Below, in pieces: positions 35,944 to 45,489 of a stretch of 51,885 nucleotides of DNA. The translations under genes were made by a program, and so were the position numbers. The notes under the pieces were generated by a model that did no database searches, was not told the DNA's origin, and saw only the letters and a list, made by a program, of their open reading frames with translations. Origin of the DNA: Gammaproteobacteria bacterium. GTDB taxonomy: Bacteria; Pseudomonadota; Gammaproteobacteria; Pseudomonadales; Pseudomonadaceae. Every line of letters begins with the position of its first letter. Positions within the stretch are counted from its first letter, which is position 1. Location: contig CAJCIO010000125.1 in NCBI GenBank assembly GCA_903970465.1, forward strand, positions 1 to 51,885, given 5' to 3'.

Positions 35944-37095
35944 TTACTTCCCTTGGCCGCCGACGCCATTAGCGTCTGCGGGGGTGGCTGCCTTGGCATT
36001 GGTGGCTTCGGTGGCCTTCACTTCAGCACCAGGCTTGACGTATTGCAGGCCTTCGGTGATGACGCGGTCGCCCGCGTTGAGGCCCTTGTCCACCAGCCAG
36101 AACGTACCGGCGGTCTGGGTGGCCTGCAGCTCACGCGCCTCGACCTTGTTGTCCTTGTTCACCACCATCGCGGTCGGAATACCGCGGATGTCGTGGGTGA
36201 CCGCTTGCTGCGGTACCAGCAGGGCCTGGGCCGCTACGCCGGTTTGCAGGCGTGCATGGACGAACATGCCTGGCAGCAACTGGTGGTCCGGATTTGGGAA
36301 CTTGGCGCGCAGAGTCACGGAGCCGGTGGTCTGGTCTACCGAGACTTCGGAGAACTCCAGAGTGCCGTCCTGGCCGTACTCACTGCCATCTTCGAGGGTC
36401 AGCTTGATCTTCGCACCGTTTGCCCCGGCTTTCTGCAACTGGCCGCTGGCCAATGCACGGCGCAGCTTGAGCATGGCTGTGCTGGATTGAGTCACGTCAA
36501 CGTAGATCGGATCCAGCTGTTGTATGGTCGCCAATGCGGTGGTCTGCCCGTTGGTCACCAGCGCGCCTTCGGTCACGGCGGAGCGGCTGATGCGCCCGGA
36601 AATAGGCGCCAGCACCTTGGTGTAGCGCACATTGATCTGTGCGGTACGCAGGGTGGCTTCGGCTTGCAGGGAGGTGCTGCGTGCGTTGTCGTATTCCTGA
36701 CGGCTCACGGCCTGTTCATCGATCAACTGCTTGTAGCGATCGGTCAGGGACTTGGCTGCCTGCAGGCTGGCTTGCGCGCTTGCCAGGGTGGCTTCGTAGG
36801 TCGCCGGATCGATCTGATAGAGCTGCTGACCTTCCTTGACGTCGGTACCTTCGGTGTACAGGCGCTTGAGGATGATGCCATCGACCTGCGGGCGGACCTC
36901 GGCGACGCGGTATGCCGTAGTGCGGCCTGGCAGATCGCTGGTCAGGGTGTAGGACTGGGGTTGCAGGGTAACCACGCCGACCTGAGGAGCAGGAGCGGGG
37001 CCGGGGGCGGCCGCTTCTTCCTTCTTACAGCCACTGAGCACGGAGGCCAGGGCGATGGCGGATACCAAGGCGGTAACAGCTGGCTTGAATTGCAT
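35944..37095 (-). CDS. ttgA: RND efflux periplasmic adaptor TtgA
   Basis: The membrane fusion protein linking TtgB and TtgC. Encodes 383 residues with lipoprotein signal MQFKPAVTALVSAIALASVLSGC (lipidated Cys23, shown here in parts: the lipobox is LSGC at 20-23). The lipoyl half-motifs are AEVRPQVDGIILKRLYTEG and VLAPISGRISRSAVTEGALV. The hairpin between them is EATLASAQASLQAAKSLTDRYK. The beta-barrel and membrane-proximal domains contain TGSVTLRAKFPNPDHQLLPG. It is the first gene of ttgABC and is read divergently from ttgR across a 260-base control region. Confidence 0.96.
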   Translation of the reverse strand: MQFKPAVTALVSAIALASVLSGCKKEEAAAPGPAPAPQVGVVTLQPQSYTLTSDLPGRTTAYRVAEVRPQVDGIILKRLYTEGTDVKEGQQLYQIDPATYEATLASAQASLQAAKSLTDRYKQLIDEQAVSRQEYDNARSTSLQAEATLRTAQINVRYTKVLAPISGRISRSAVTEGALVTNGQTTALATIQQLDPIYVDVTQSSTAMLKLRRALASGQLQKAGANGAKIKLTLEDGSEYGQDGTLEFSEVSVDQTTGSVTLRAKFPNPDHQLLPGMFVHARLQTGVAAQALLVPQQAVTHDIRGIPTAMVVNKDNKVEARELQATQTAGTFWLVDKGLNAGDRVITEGLQYVKPGAEVKATEATNAKAATPADANGVGGQGK

Positions 37096-37188
37096 GAAGA
37101 TCCTCGGTCATGAGCACGCAGGGGGGCTCATAGGATAGTGGAATTAAGTAAAAAAATGTTTCGACTAGATATGTAGCTTACTAACGAA

Positions 37189-37218
37189 TATACTTACGTT
37201 CACGGCTGTTTGTAAACA
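37189..37218. promoter_or_regulatory. TtgR operator between ttgA and ttgR
   Basis: A partially palindromic 30-bp site starts TATACTTAC and ends TTTGTAAACA, with TTCACGGC in the centre. It corresponds, in reverse orientation, to the TtgR operator described in P. putida DOT-T1E (recalled). It lies about 94 bases from ttgA and 138 from ttgR, in an AT-rich part that should hold both overlapping promoters. Confidence 0.8.
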
Positions 37219-37355
37219 CCTTTATTGGCTACAACCTTCCGCCATAACTGCTTGTTCAAAAAGCCCGGGAAGAAAGCGCAACAATGGCTCACCCGGTTCC
37301 AGTCTCAGGGCGCTTCAAGGTCCGCCCGAGATATCCTGATCGAGGTTTTACTGCC

Positions 37356-37988
37356 ATGGTTCGTCGTACCAAAGAGGAAGCGCTGGAAACTCGCCGGCAA
37401 ATTCTCGAAGCGGCAGAAAAGGCGTTCTACGACCGTGGTGTCGCGCGCACGACGTTGGCAGATATCGCTGCCGTGGCGGGTGTCACGCGCGGCGCCATCT
37501 ATTGGCACTTCAGCAACAAGGCGGATCTGGTGCAGGCGATGCTCGACAGTTTGCACGAGCCGCTGGATGAACTGGCACGCGCCAGTGAGAATGAGCAGGA
37601 GCTTGACCCGCTGGGATGCATGCGCAAGCTGCTGGTGCAATTGTTTCAACAGATCGCCATGGACCCTCAGACCCGACGTATCAACGAAATCTTGTTTCAT
37701 AAGTGCGAGTTCACCGATGAAATGTGCGACTTGCGCCGGCAGCGCCGCGAAGTCAGCGCAGACTGTAATGTGCGCATTGATCTATCTTTGCGCAATGCGG
37801 TGAATCGCGGCCAATTGCCGCAGGGCCTGGACACGGCACGCGCGGCGTTGAACCTGCATGCCTTTATCGACGGCAGCATTGCGCAATGGTTGCTGCTGCC
37901 CGAAAGCTATGATTTGTATGTCGAGGCGGAGCGATTGGTGGATACAGCGCTCGACATGCTGCGATTGTCCCCATCGTTACGCAAATGA
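37356..37988 (+). CDS. ttgR: TetR-family repressor TtgR
   Basis: Represses ttgABC and itself, and releases DNA on binding antibiotics, phenolics or flavonoids. Its 210 residues equal the known TtgR length. The HTH at about 10-55 ([52 protein letters not shown]) is typical. The effector domain has [40 protein letters not shown] and ends [12 protein letters not shown]. The ATG at 37356 is chosen because it gives MVRRTKEEA, the family N terminus; the longer frame to 37284 is not conserved-looking. Confidence 0.95.
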   Translation: MVRRTKEEALETRRQILEAAEKAFYDRGVARTTLADIAAVAGVTRGAIYWHFSNKADLVQAMLDSLHEPLDELARASENEQELDPLGCMRKLLVQLFQQIAMDPQTRRINEILFHKCEFTDEMCDLRRQRREVSADCNVRIDLSLRNAVNRGQLPQGLDTARAALNLHAFIDGSIAQWLLLPESYDLYVEAERLVDTALDMLRLSPSLRK

Positions 37989-38039
37989 ATGTTTTTTTCC
38001 AGATGTAACAATTTGCGCCAGAGCCTGCCTTTTATCACG

Positions 38040-38077
38040 AAAACGCCGCCTGCTGAGTCCTCAGCGGGCGGCGTTTT
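38040..38077. terminator. Terminator shared by ttgR and pobA
   Basis: A long stem AAAACGCCGCC-TGCTGAG pairs with TCAGCGGGCGGCGTTTT, with a T run on the plus strand and AAAAC on the other side. It lies between convergent genes. Confidence 0.85.
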
Positions 38078-38097
38078 GCGTTTGTCGGTCAACACAT

Positions 38098-39348
<1,251 letters not shown>

Positions 39349-39463
39349 TTATGATTGGTCTGTCGGTATTTTTCGCTTGTGGCCTAGGCTTTAAAAGGGG
39401 AGATTCGCGTATTTATCTGTACTTTTCGCCAATCGGGGCGATTATCGGATGGGAGATTGGACC

Positions 39464-40342
39464 GTGCTGTCGACTGTGATCCCGGTTTTCAAGCTCTATG
39501 GGGAAGGCCAGGACTGGGCCACGCCTGACTTGCTGCATTGCGAAACCATCCCCAAGCGCAGCCGCGTGCACCACTGGGAAATCCAGGCGCACCGGCATGC
39601 CGACCTGTGCCAGCTGCTTTACCTGCACAAGGGCGTGGCGCAGATCGAAATCGAAGGGCAGACGTTCACCCTGAACAAGCCTGCCCTGCAGGTCGTCCCG
39701 CCGCTATGTGTGCATGGTTTTCGATTTTCCGAGAATGTCGACGGTTTCGTCCTGACCCTGGCAGCACCGCTGGTGACACAGTTGCACGCGCAACCCGGCG
39801 TGAGCAGCGATGTACTGGGCTGCGCGGCGACCTATCCGGCCGGGCGCGATCGCGCCTACCTCAGTCGGCTGTTCAGCACCTTGCAGTATGAGTATCAGAG
39901 CGAGCAGCCCGGGCGCGATCTGTTGATGTTGTCGCTGGTCAACGTGCTTGGTGTCTGGGTCGGGCGGCAGTTCATCCAGCGCCGTGCGGCGGCTCAGGCG
40001 CCAGAGCGCGGGCGTGAGTATTTCAGCCGTTTCAGTGCACTGGTCGAGCGTCGTTACGTGCAACACCGCAGCATCGAGCAGTTGGCCCATGAGGTCGGCA
40101 TCTCGGTAGCGCACCTCAATGTCATCTGCAGGGAGCTGGCGGGCCAGTCAGCCTTGCAGGTGGTGCATCAACGCCTGCTGTTGGAGGCCAAACGCAACCT
40201 GATCTACACCAACATGACCATCAACCAGTTGGCCGAGCGCCTGGGCTTTGCCGATCCGGCTTATTTTTCGCGGTTTTTTCGACGCCTGACCGGTGTATCG
40301 CCCAAGGTCTTCCGGCAACAGGACATCGGCCTTCGTCGTTAA
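39464..40342 (+). CDS. pobR: AraC-family activator of pobA
   Basis: Encodes 292 residues from the GTG at 39464, which has GGGAG seven bases upstream and gives the expected short lead before IPVFKLYGEGQDW; an ATG at 39449 is the alternative. The N-terminal cupin-like effector domain (HHWEIQAHRHADLCQLLYLHKGVAQIEIEGQ) is followed by an AraC-type DNA-binding domain at the C terminus (RSIEQLAHEVGISVAHLNVICRELAGQSALQVVHQRLLLEAKRNLIYTNMTINQLAERLGFADPAYFSRFFRRLTGVSPKVFRQ, read in parts). Pseudomonas pobR is of this type, unlike the IclR-type PobR of Acinetobacter. The divergent placement with pobA supports the name. Confidence 0.93.
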   Translation: MLSTVIPVFKLYGEGQDWATPDLLHCETIPKRSRVHHWEIQAHRHADLCQLLYLHKGVAQIEIEGQTFTLNKPALQVVPPLCVHGFRFSENVDGFVLTLAAPLVTQLHAQPGVSSDVLGCAATYPAGRDRAYLSRLFSTLQYEYQSEQPGRDLLMLSLVNVLGVWVGRQFIQRRAAAQAPERGREYFSRFSALVERRYVQHRSIEQLAHEVGISVAHLNVICRELAGQSALQVVHQRLLLEAKRNLIYTNMTINQLAERLGFADPAYFSRFFRRLTGVSPKVFRQQDIGLRR

Positions 40343-40416
40343 GCGGGGGCGTCGTACAGCGACCTTGGAGCAGGTAGAATGCGCGGCAATTTCCCGATCA
40401 ATGGTGGAGCACATAC

Positions 40417-40653
40417 ATGGCACGCAAGGCATTCAAGTGGCACGAGGCCGTATCGGCGGTGGTCCCCGGCGAAGGCGGTTATCGCGCGGCCATTGCCGTG
40501 AAAAACCTGGAGGGCGGTGGCGCCCCGCAGTTTCACAAGGTGCTGGAAGGTCAGACCTTCAAGACCGCCTTTGATGCCGACGTGGCCGCCTGCGAGGTGC
40601 TGCTGCAACTGGCCGATGTCGACGACGAAGGGCAGTTGCACTGGCAACCTTGA
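40417..40653 (+). CDS. Small conserved hypothetical protein
   Basis: Encodes 78 residues: MARKAFKWHEAVSAVVPGEG, YRAAIAVKNLEGGG, QTFKTAFDADVAACEVLLQLADV. A TGGAG lies 8 bases before the ATG. It looks like a small alpha/beta cytoplasmic protein with no signal. It follows pobR by 74 bases and converges with the flavin-reductase-like gene four bases away. Family not recognised. Confidence 0.65.
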   Translation: MARKAFKWHEAVSAVVPGEGGYRAAIAVKNLEGGGAPQFHKVLEGQTFKTAFDADVAACEVLLQLADVDDEGQLHWQP

Positions 40654-40657
40654 AGCA

Positions 40658-41281
40658 TCAGGCCTTGGGGCGATACATCTGGAACAGTGCCTCGGGGCCT
40701 AGCTGGAAGTAATCCGCCGGGCCGCCACCGCGCAGGATCGGCTCGGCCGCTGCAGTATCGTAGATGCCGTCCTTGAGCAGCGTCTTGGCAATGTGCACGG
40801 CGACGACTTCGCCGAGTATCAACCAGCTTGGCACCAACTGCTCATCGGCGCGCTGTAGCTGTATGATCTGGGTGACCTTGCATTCGAATGCCACCGGTGT
40901 CTCCTTGACCCGCGGCACGGCAACGATCTGCGAGGGCACCGCCGTCAGGCCACTCAATTCGAACTCGTCGACCTCAGGGGCCACCGGCGCGCAGCTCTGG
41001 TTCATCGCTTCGGCCAGCGGCCGGGTCGCGAGGTTCCAGACGAACTCGCCGGTCGCTTCGATGTTGTTGAGGCTGTCCTTGCGTCCGACGCTGCAGAAAC
41101 CAATGATCGGCGGGATGTAGTTGAAGGCGTTGAAGAAGCTGTACGGCGCCAGGTTGAGCTTGCCGTCGGCGCTCTGGGAGGAGATCCAGCCAATGGGGCG
41201 CGGGCCGACGATGGCGTTGAAAGGATCGTGGGGCAGGCCGTGGCCGTTGGCGGGTTGGTAGCTGTAGATGGTGTCTGTCAC
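40658..41281 (-). CDS. Flavin-reductase-like FMN-binding protein
   Basis: Encodes 207 residues from a GTG at 41281 (MTDTIYSYQPANGHGLPHD); an ATG at 41296 would add five residues. The FMN-binding split-barrel is clear: DPFNAIVGPRPIGWISSQSADGKLNLAPYSFFNAFNYIPPIIGFCS, then GEFVWNLATRPLAEAMNQSC and VECKVTQII-like FECKVTQIIQLQ with LILGEVVAVHI. This matches the DIM6/NTAB-type flavin reductase family, which may serve as the reductase of a two-component monooxygenase or have another redox role. No monooxygenase partner is adjacent. Confidence 0.88.
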   Translation of the reverse strand: MTDTIYSYQPANGHGLPHDPFNAIVGPRPIGWISSQSADGKLNLAPYSFFNAFNYIPPIIGFCSVGRKDSLNNIEATGEFVWNLATRPLAEAMNQSCAPVAPEVDEFELSGLTAVPSQIVAVPRVKETPVAFECKVTQIIQLQRADEQLVPSWLILGEVVAVHIAKTLLKDGIYDTAAAEPILRGGGPADYFQLGPEALFQMYRPKA

Positions 41282-41355
41282 GATACTGATCCTCATGGCG
41301 GCGAATGCCCCAGTGTACGCCAACATTGGGGCAGACGACGCTCAAGTGCGGGCGA

Positions 41356-42669
41356 TCAGTCGGTGTCGATGCGCGAGTTGTCGCGGGTGTCCTTCATGAA
41401 CACATACACCAGCAGGGAGCAGGCGATGCAGGCCGTCACGTACCAGTAATAGCCGCTTTCCATGCCCGCTCGCTTGAACCACAGGGCGATCAGCTCGGCA
41501 GTGCCGCCGAAGATCGAGACGGTCAGCGCATACGGCAGGCCGACCCCCAGGGCGCGAATCTGGGCCGGGAACAACTCAGCCTTCACGATGGCGTTGATCG
41601 AGGTATAGCCGCTGACGATGATCAGCGCCGCCATGATCAGGAAGAACGCCCCCCACCAGGTTTCGATGGTGTGCAGGGTGGTCAGGATCGGCACCGTGAA
41701 CAGTGTGCCCAGTACCCCGAAGGCGATCAGGATCGGACGGCGGCCGATCTTGTCCGACAGCGCGCCGATCACCGGCTGCAAGCACATGAACAGGAACAGC
41801 GTGGCGGCGGAAATGGCCGTCGACTCACCCTTGCTGAAGCCCACGGTATTGACCAGGTACTTTTGCATGTAGGTGGTGTAGGTGTAGAACGCCAGGGTAC
41901 CGCCCATGGTCAGCCCGACTACGGTGAGCAGTTCCTTGGGGTGGCGCATGAGGATAGCGATGGTGCGTTCTTTCTTTTGGTTCTGTTGAGTCTTGGTGAA
42001 GGATTCGGTCTCTTCCATACCGCGGCGCAGGTAGAGGGCGACAACCGCGCACATTGCGCCGATCACGAACGGCACGCGCCAGCCCCAGCTGATGAGTTGC
42101 TCTTCGGTGAGGGTCTGCTGCAGGACGATCAGTACCGCAAGCGCGATGAGCTGCCCGGAGATCAGCGTCACGTACTGGAAGCTGGAGAAGAATCCGCGAT
42201 GTTCCTTGCTGGCCATCTCGCTCAGGTAGGTCGCCGACGTACCGTACTCGCCCCCCACCGACAGGCCCTGCATCAGGCGCGCGAGCACCAGCAGGATCGG
42301 TGCGGCGACACCGATGGTTTCGTAGCTCGGGGTCAGGGCGATGACCAGAGAGCCGAAGCACATCAAGAGTACCGAGGCCATCAGCGCTGCCTTGCGGCCC
42401 TTGCGGTCGGCATACAGACCCATCAGCCAGCCGCCCAGTGGTCGCATCAGGAAGCCGACGGCGAAGATCGCAGCGGTATTGAGCAGTTGGGCAGTGAGGT
42501 CCCCTTTGGGGAAGAACACCTGAGCAAAGTACAGCGAAAAGGCGGCGTAGACATACCAGTCGTACCACTCGACCATGTTGCCCACCGAGCCGCTGAAGAT
42601 CGAGCGCAGGCGGCTTGAAGTGGTGCGGGTAGTTGTCGCATCGGCAGATGCAGGTGCAGGGCTCTGCAT
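41356..42669 (-). CDS. MHS-family dicarboxylate transporter (alpha-ketoglutarate permease-like)
   Basis: Encodes 437 residues, an MFS protein of the metabolite:H+ symporter group. [80 protein letters not shown] and ALSDKIGRRPILI are family blocks. It closely parallels PcaT in this window and resembles P. putida alpha-ketoglutarate transporters. A GGGGA lies 8 bases before the ATG. It is transcribed alone, so the substrate is inferred only from family. Confidence 0.9.
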   Translation of the reverse strand: MQSPAPASADATTTRTTSSRLRSIFSGSVGNMVEWYDWYVYAAFSLYFAQVFFPKGDLTAQLLNTAAIFAVGFLMRPLGGWLMGLYADRKGRKAALMASVLLMCFGSLVIALTPSYETIGVAAPILLVLARLMQGLSVGGEYGTSATYLSEMASKEHRGFFSSFQYVTLISGQLIALAVLIVLQQTLTEEQLISWGWRVPFVIGAMCAVVALYLRRGMEETESFTKTQQNQKKERTIAILMRHPKELLTVVGLTMGGTLAFYTYTTYMQKYLVNTVGFSKGESTAISAATLFLFMCLQPVIGALSDKIGRRPILIAFGVLGTLFTVPILTTLHTIETWWGAFFLIMAALIIVSGYTSINAIVKAELFPAQIRALGVGLPYALTVSIFGGTAELIALWFKRAGMESGYYWYVTACIACSLLVYVFMKDTRDNSRIDTD

Positions 42670-42856
42670 GAAATTTCCCCAGGGGTTGTTTTTTGTAAGG
42701 CGCGCAAACTAGCACGGTAGTTACCCGGTGCCAGGGAGGCATATTTACAAGGTGTTTCAGCGAGTGCCGAAGGAGCCCGGGAGTTACGCGATACCGCCAG
42801 TAAAGCGGGAGAAGGGGATTTGTAGCCAATTATGTAACAAGGGATCTGAGGCCTCC

Positions 42857-42888
42857 CAAGCAAGCGCAGGATGCCCCGCGCTTGCTTG
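42857..42888 (-). terminator. Hairpin after bglX, T-poor
   Basis: An 11-bp perfect stem (CAAGCAAGCGC at 42857-42867, GCGCTTGCTTG at 42878-42888) lies just beyond the bglX stop. No T run follows on the minus strand, so it may protect the RNA rather than terminate. Confidence 0.45.
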
Positions 42889-42894
42889 TGGGGA

Positions 42895-45189
42895 TCACAG
42901 CAGTTCGAAACTCTGCTGCTTCACGGTCTGCGAATCCAGGCCGATCTGCACGTTGAACTGCCCTGGCTCGGCGACATATTTGAGCTGGGCGTTGTAGAAC
43001 TTCAGATCGTCCTCGGTGATGCTGAAGTGCACGATTTTCTGTTGGCCAGGTGCCAACTGCACGTTTTCGAAGTTTTTCAACTGCTTGACCGGACGGGCGA
43101 TAGACGCAGTGACATCGCGCAAATACAACTGCACCACGGTGGCGCCGGCGACCTTGCCGGTGTTGGTGACGGTCACGCTGGCATCGAGTTTGCCGCCCTT
43201 TTTCAAGGTCTGCGCCGAAAGCGTCACGTCCGACAGGCTGAAATCGGTGTAGCTCAAGCCGTAGCCAAACGGATACAGCGGGCCGGTGTCGTCATCGAAG
43301 TACTGAGACTTGTAATTCCCAGGCTCGCCCCACACCGTCGGACGACCAATGCTCAGGTGGTTGTAGTAGGTGGGAATCTGGCCGACGGAGCGCGGGAAGG
43401 TGATCGGCAATTTGCCTGAGGGGTTGTAGTCGCCGAACAGCACGTCAGCGATGGCGTTACCCCCTTCGGTGCCGCTGAACCAGGTCTCGAGCATCGCGTC
43501 GGCCTGGGTGCGTTCATTTACCAGCGACAAAGGCCGACCGTTCATCAGCACCAGCACCAAAGGCTTGCCAGTGGCCTTGAGGGCCTTGATGAGATTACGC
43601 TGCACGTCGGGAATTTCCAGGGTGGTGCGACTGGCGGACTCATGGGACATGGGCCGCGCCTCACCGACCGCGGCGACGATGACGTCGGCTTTTTGAGCAG
43701 CCTGCACTGCCTCATCGATCATCTGCGCATCCGAGCGCGGATCGTTCTGGACCTCGACACGGTCCTGGGTGATACCGTTGAGGAATTCGATGGTCTTTTG
43801 ATCGTCGGTAATGTTGGAGCCGCGTGCATAGATCACCTTGGCCTTGTCGCCAACGGCGCTTTGCAGGCCTTGCAGCAAAGTGACGGTCTGCTCGTACCGA
43901 CCCGCGCCCGACCAGCTGCCAAGCATGTCGGCATGGGAGTCGGCCAACGGCCCGACCAGGGCGATGGTGCCTTGCTTCTTGAGGGGCAGGGTCTGGTTGC
44001 GGTTTTCCAGCAGCACCATGCTCTTGCGGGCAACCTCCCGGGCAGGTGCGCGGTGCAGGCGGCTCTCGGCGTTGATGTCCGCCGGGTCGTCGCTGGCCTT
44101 GCCGATGCGCCGATAAGGGTCGGCGAACAGTCCCAGATCCCACTTGGCGCCGAGGACTTCGCGCACGGCGTTGTCGATCTTGCGCTCCGGCACTGCACCG
44201 GACTTGACCAGCGCCGGCAGCTCGGAGCCGTACAGCGAGTCGTTCATGCTCTGATCGATACCGGCGGTGATCGACTGCTGCGCGGCATCGGCACCGTCGC
44301 GGGCGACACCGTGCTTGATCAGTTCGGCGATAGCGCCGTGGTCACTGACGGTCAGGCCCTTGAAGCCCCAGTCCTTGCGCAGCAGATCCTGCATCAGCCA
44401 GGTGTTCGACGTGGCGGGCACGCCATTGATCGAGTTCAGCGCCACCATGACCCCGCCAGCGCCGGCCTCGAGCGCGGCGCGGTAAGGCGGCAGGTATTCG
44501 TTGTACATGCGCACCGGGCTCATATCGACGATGTTGTAGTCGCGTCCACCTTCGACCGCGCCGTACAGGGCGAAATGCTTGACCACCGCCATCAGGCTGT
44601 CCGGATCGCTGAGCTGCTTGCCTTGATAGCTCTGCACCATCACCTTGGCGATGCGCGACACCAGGTAGGTGTCCTCGCCGAAGCCTTCACTGGTGCGACC
44701 CCAGCGCGGATCGCGCGCGATGTCGACCATCGGCCCATAGGTCATGTCGAGGCTGTCGGCGGTGGCTTCGACCGCCGCCGTACGCGCGCTCAGGGCAATG
44801 GCGTCCATGTCCCAGCTGGACGCCAGGCCCAGGCTGATCGGGAACACCGTGCGCTGGCCGTGGATCACGTCATAGGCGAACGACATGGGGATTTTCAGGC
44901 GGCTGTGCTTGACGGCCGCATCCTGCATCATGCGGTTGTCGGGCCGGTTGACCGAGTTGAACGTGGCGCCGATATGACCGGCGGCGATTTCCTTGGCAAT
45001 CTGCTCCCGGGTCATCTCCGGGCCGATGCTGATCAGGCGCAACTGGCCGATCTTTTCTTCCAGGGTCATGCGTTTCAACAGATCGTTGATGAACGCGTCC
45101 TTGTCTTTGTTCGCAACGGTCGAGACAGCGGCCTGGACCGGTTGAAAGGCCAGGCCCACGCACAGGGCCAGCAAGCACAACTTGTTCAT
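42895..45189 (-). CDS. bglX: Periplasmic beta-glucosidase BglX (GH3)
   Basis: Hydrolyses terminal beta-glucosides in the periplasm. Encodes 764 residues, the BglX length. Signal MNKLCLLALCVGLAFQPVQAA; GH3 N-terminal domain with LKRMTLEEKIGQLRLISIG, SFAYDVIHGQRTVFPISLGLASSW and KHFALYGAVEGGRDYN. The nucleophile motif is GLTVSDHGAIAELIKHG (Asp in VSDHG). The C-terminal domain has SMVLLENRNQTLPL and PFGYGLSYTDF, then a fibronectin III-like end. The open frame extends far upstream as an antisense shadow of the next gene, so the start is set at the signal peptide. Confidence 0.96.
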   Translation of the reverse strand: MNKLCLLALCVGLAFQPVQAAVSTVANKDKDAFINDLLKRMTLEEKIGQLRLISIGPEMTREQIAKEIAAGHIGATFNSVNRPDNRMMQDAAVKHSRLKIPMSFAYDVIHGQRTVFPISLGLASSWDMDAIALSARTAAVEATADSLDMTYGPMVDIARDPRWGRTSEGFGEDTYLVSRIAKVMVQSYQGKQLSDPDSLMAVVKHFALYGAVEGGRDYNIVDMSPVRMYNEYLPPYRAALEAGAGGVMVALNSINGVPATSNTWLMQDLLRKDWGFKGLTVSDHGAIAELIKHGVARDGADAAQQSITAGIDQSMNDSLYGSELPALVKSGAVPERKIDNAVREVLGAKWDLGLFADPYRRIGKASDDPADINAESRLHRAPAREVARKSMVLLENRNQTLPLKKQGTIALVGPLADSHADMLGSWSGAGRYEQTVTLLQGLQSAVGDKAKVIYARGSNITDDQKTIEFLNGITQDRVEVQNDPRSDAQMIDEAVQAAQKADVIVAAVGEARPMSHESASRTTLEIPDVQRNLIKALKATGKPLVLVLMNGRPLSLVNERTQADAMLETWFSGTEGGNAIADVLFGDYNPSGKLPITFPRSVGQIPTYYNHLSIGRPTVWGEPGNYKSQYFDDDTGPLYPFGYGLSYTDFSLSDVTLSAQTLKKGGKLDASVTVTNTGKVAGATVVQLYLRDVTASIARPVKQLKNFENVQLAPGQQKIVHFSITEDDLKFYNAQLKYVAEPGQFNVQIGLDSQTVKQQSFELL

Positions 45190-45489
45190 TGAATATTCTC
45201 GGGGCGTACAGCGGTATCGGCAGAGGACACGGCGCCGCCAAAGTAAAAAAGGGGAGCGACTGTTATTGTTCGAAGCTGGCCATCTTTTAGCCGATTGCGC
45301 GGCTGCAATCCAGCCCCCGACTGATCCTGGTTTGCCTTGTGGGGGCCCGGGGCCCGTAAACACGGCCCCTTTACGCGAGTAAAAAGTGACTGAACGTCGG
45401 CGTACAGCATTTACCTCGTGCTCGCGAACGCACTGGGCCGTAAAATACTCGGCTTTACCCGTGCGCGGGCGTCCGAGGTTTTGCTGTAT
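45190..45489. other. Divergent control region of bglX and the methyltransferase gene
   Basis: No gene is seen. A GC palindrome (GGGCCCGGGGCCC near 45344-45356) and a nearby CGGCCCC/GGGGGCC repeat stand out. No strong sigma70 hexamer pair was found by eye. Confidence 0.35.

Noticed and set aside
37225..37803. 192-codon plus-strand frame over the ttgR start
   Set aside because: It is out of frame with ttgR and reads Cys/Ser/Arg-rich nonsense.
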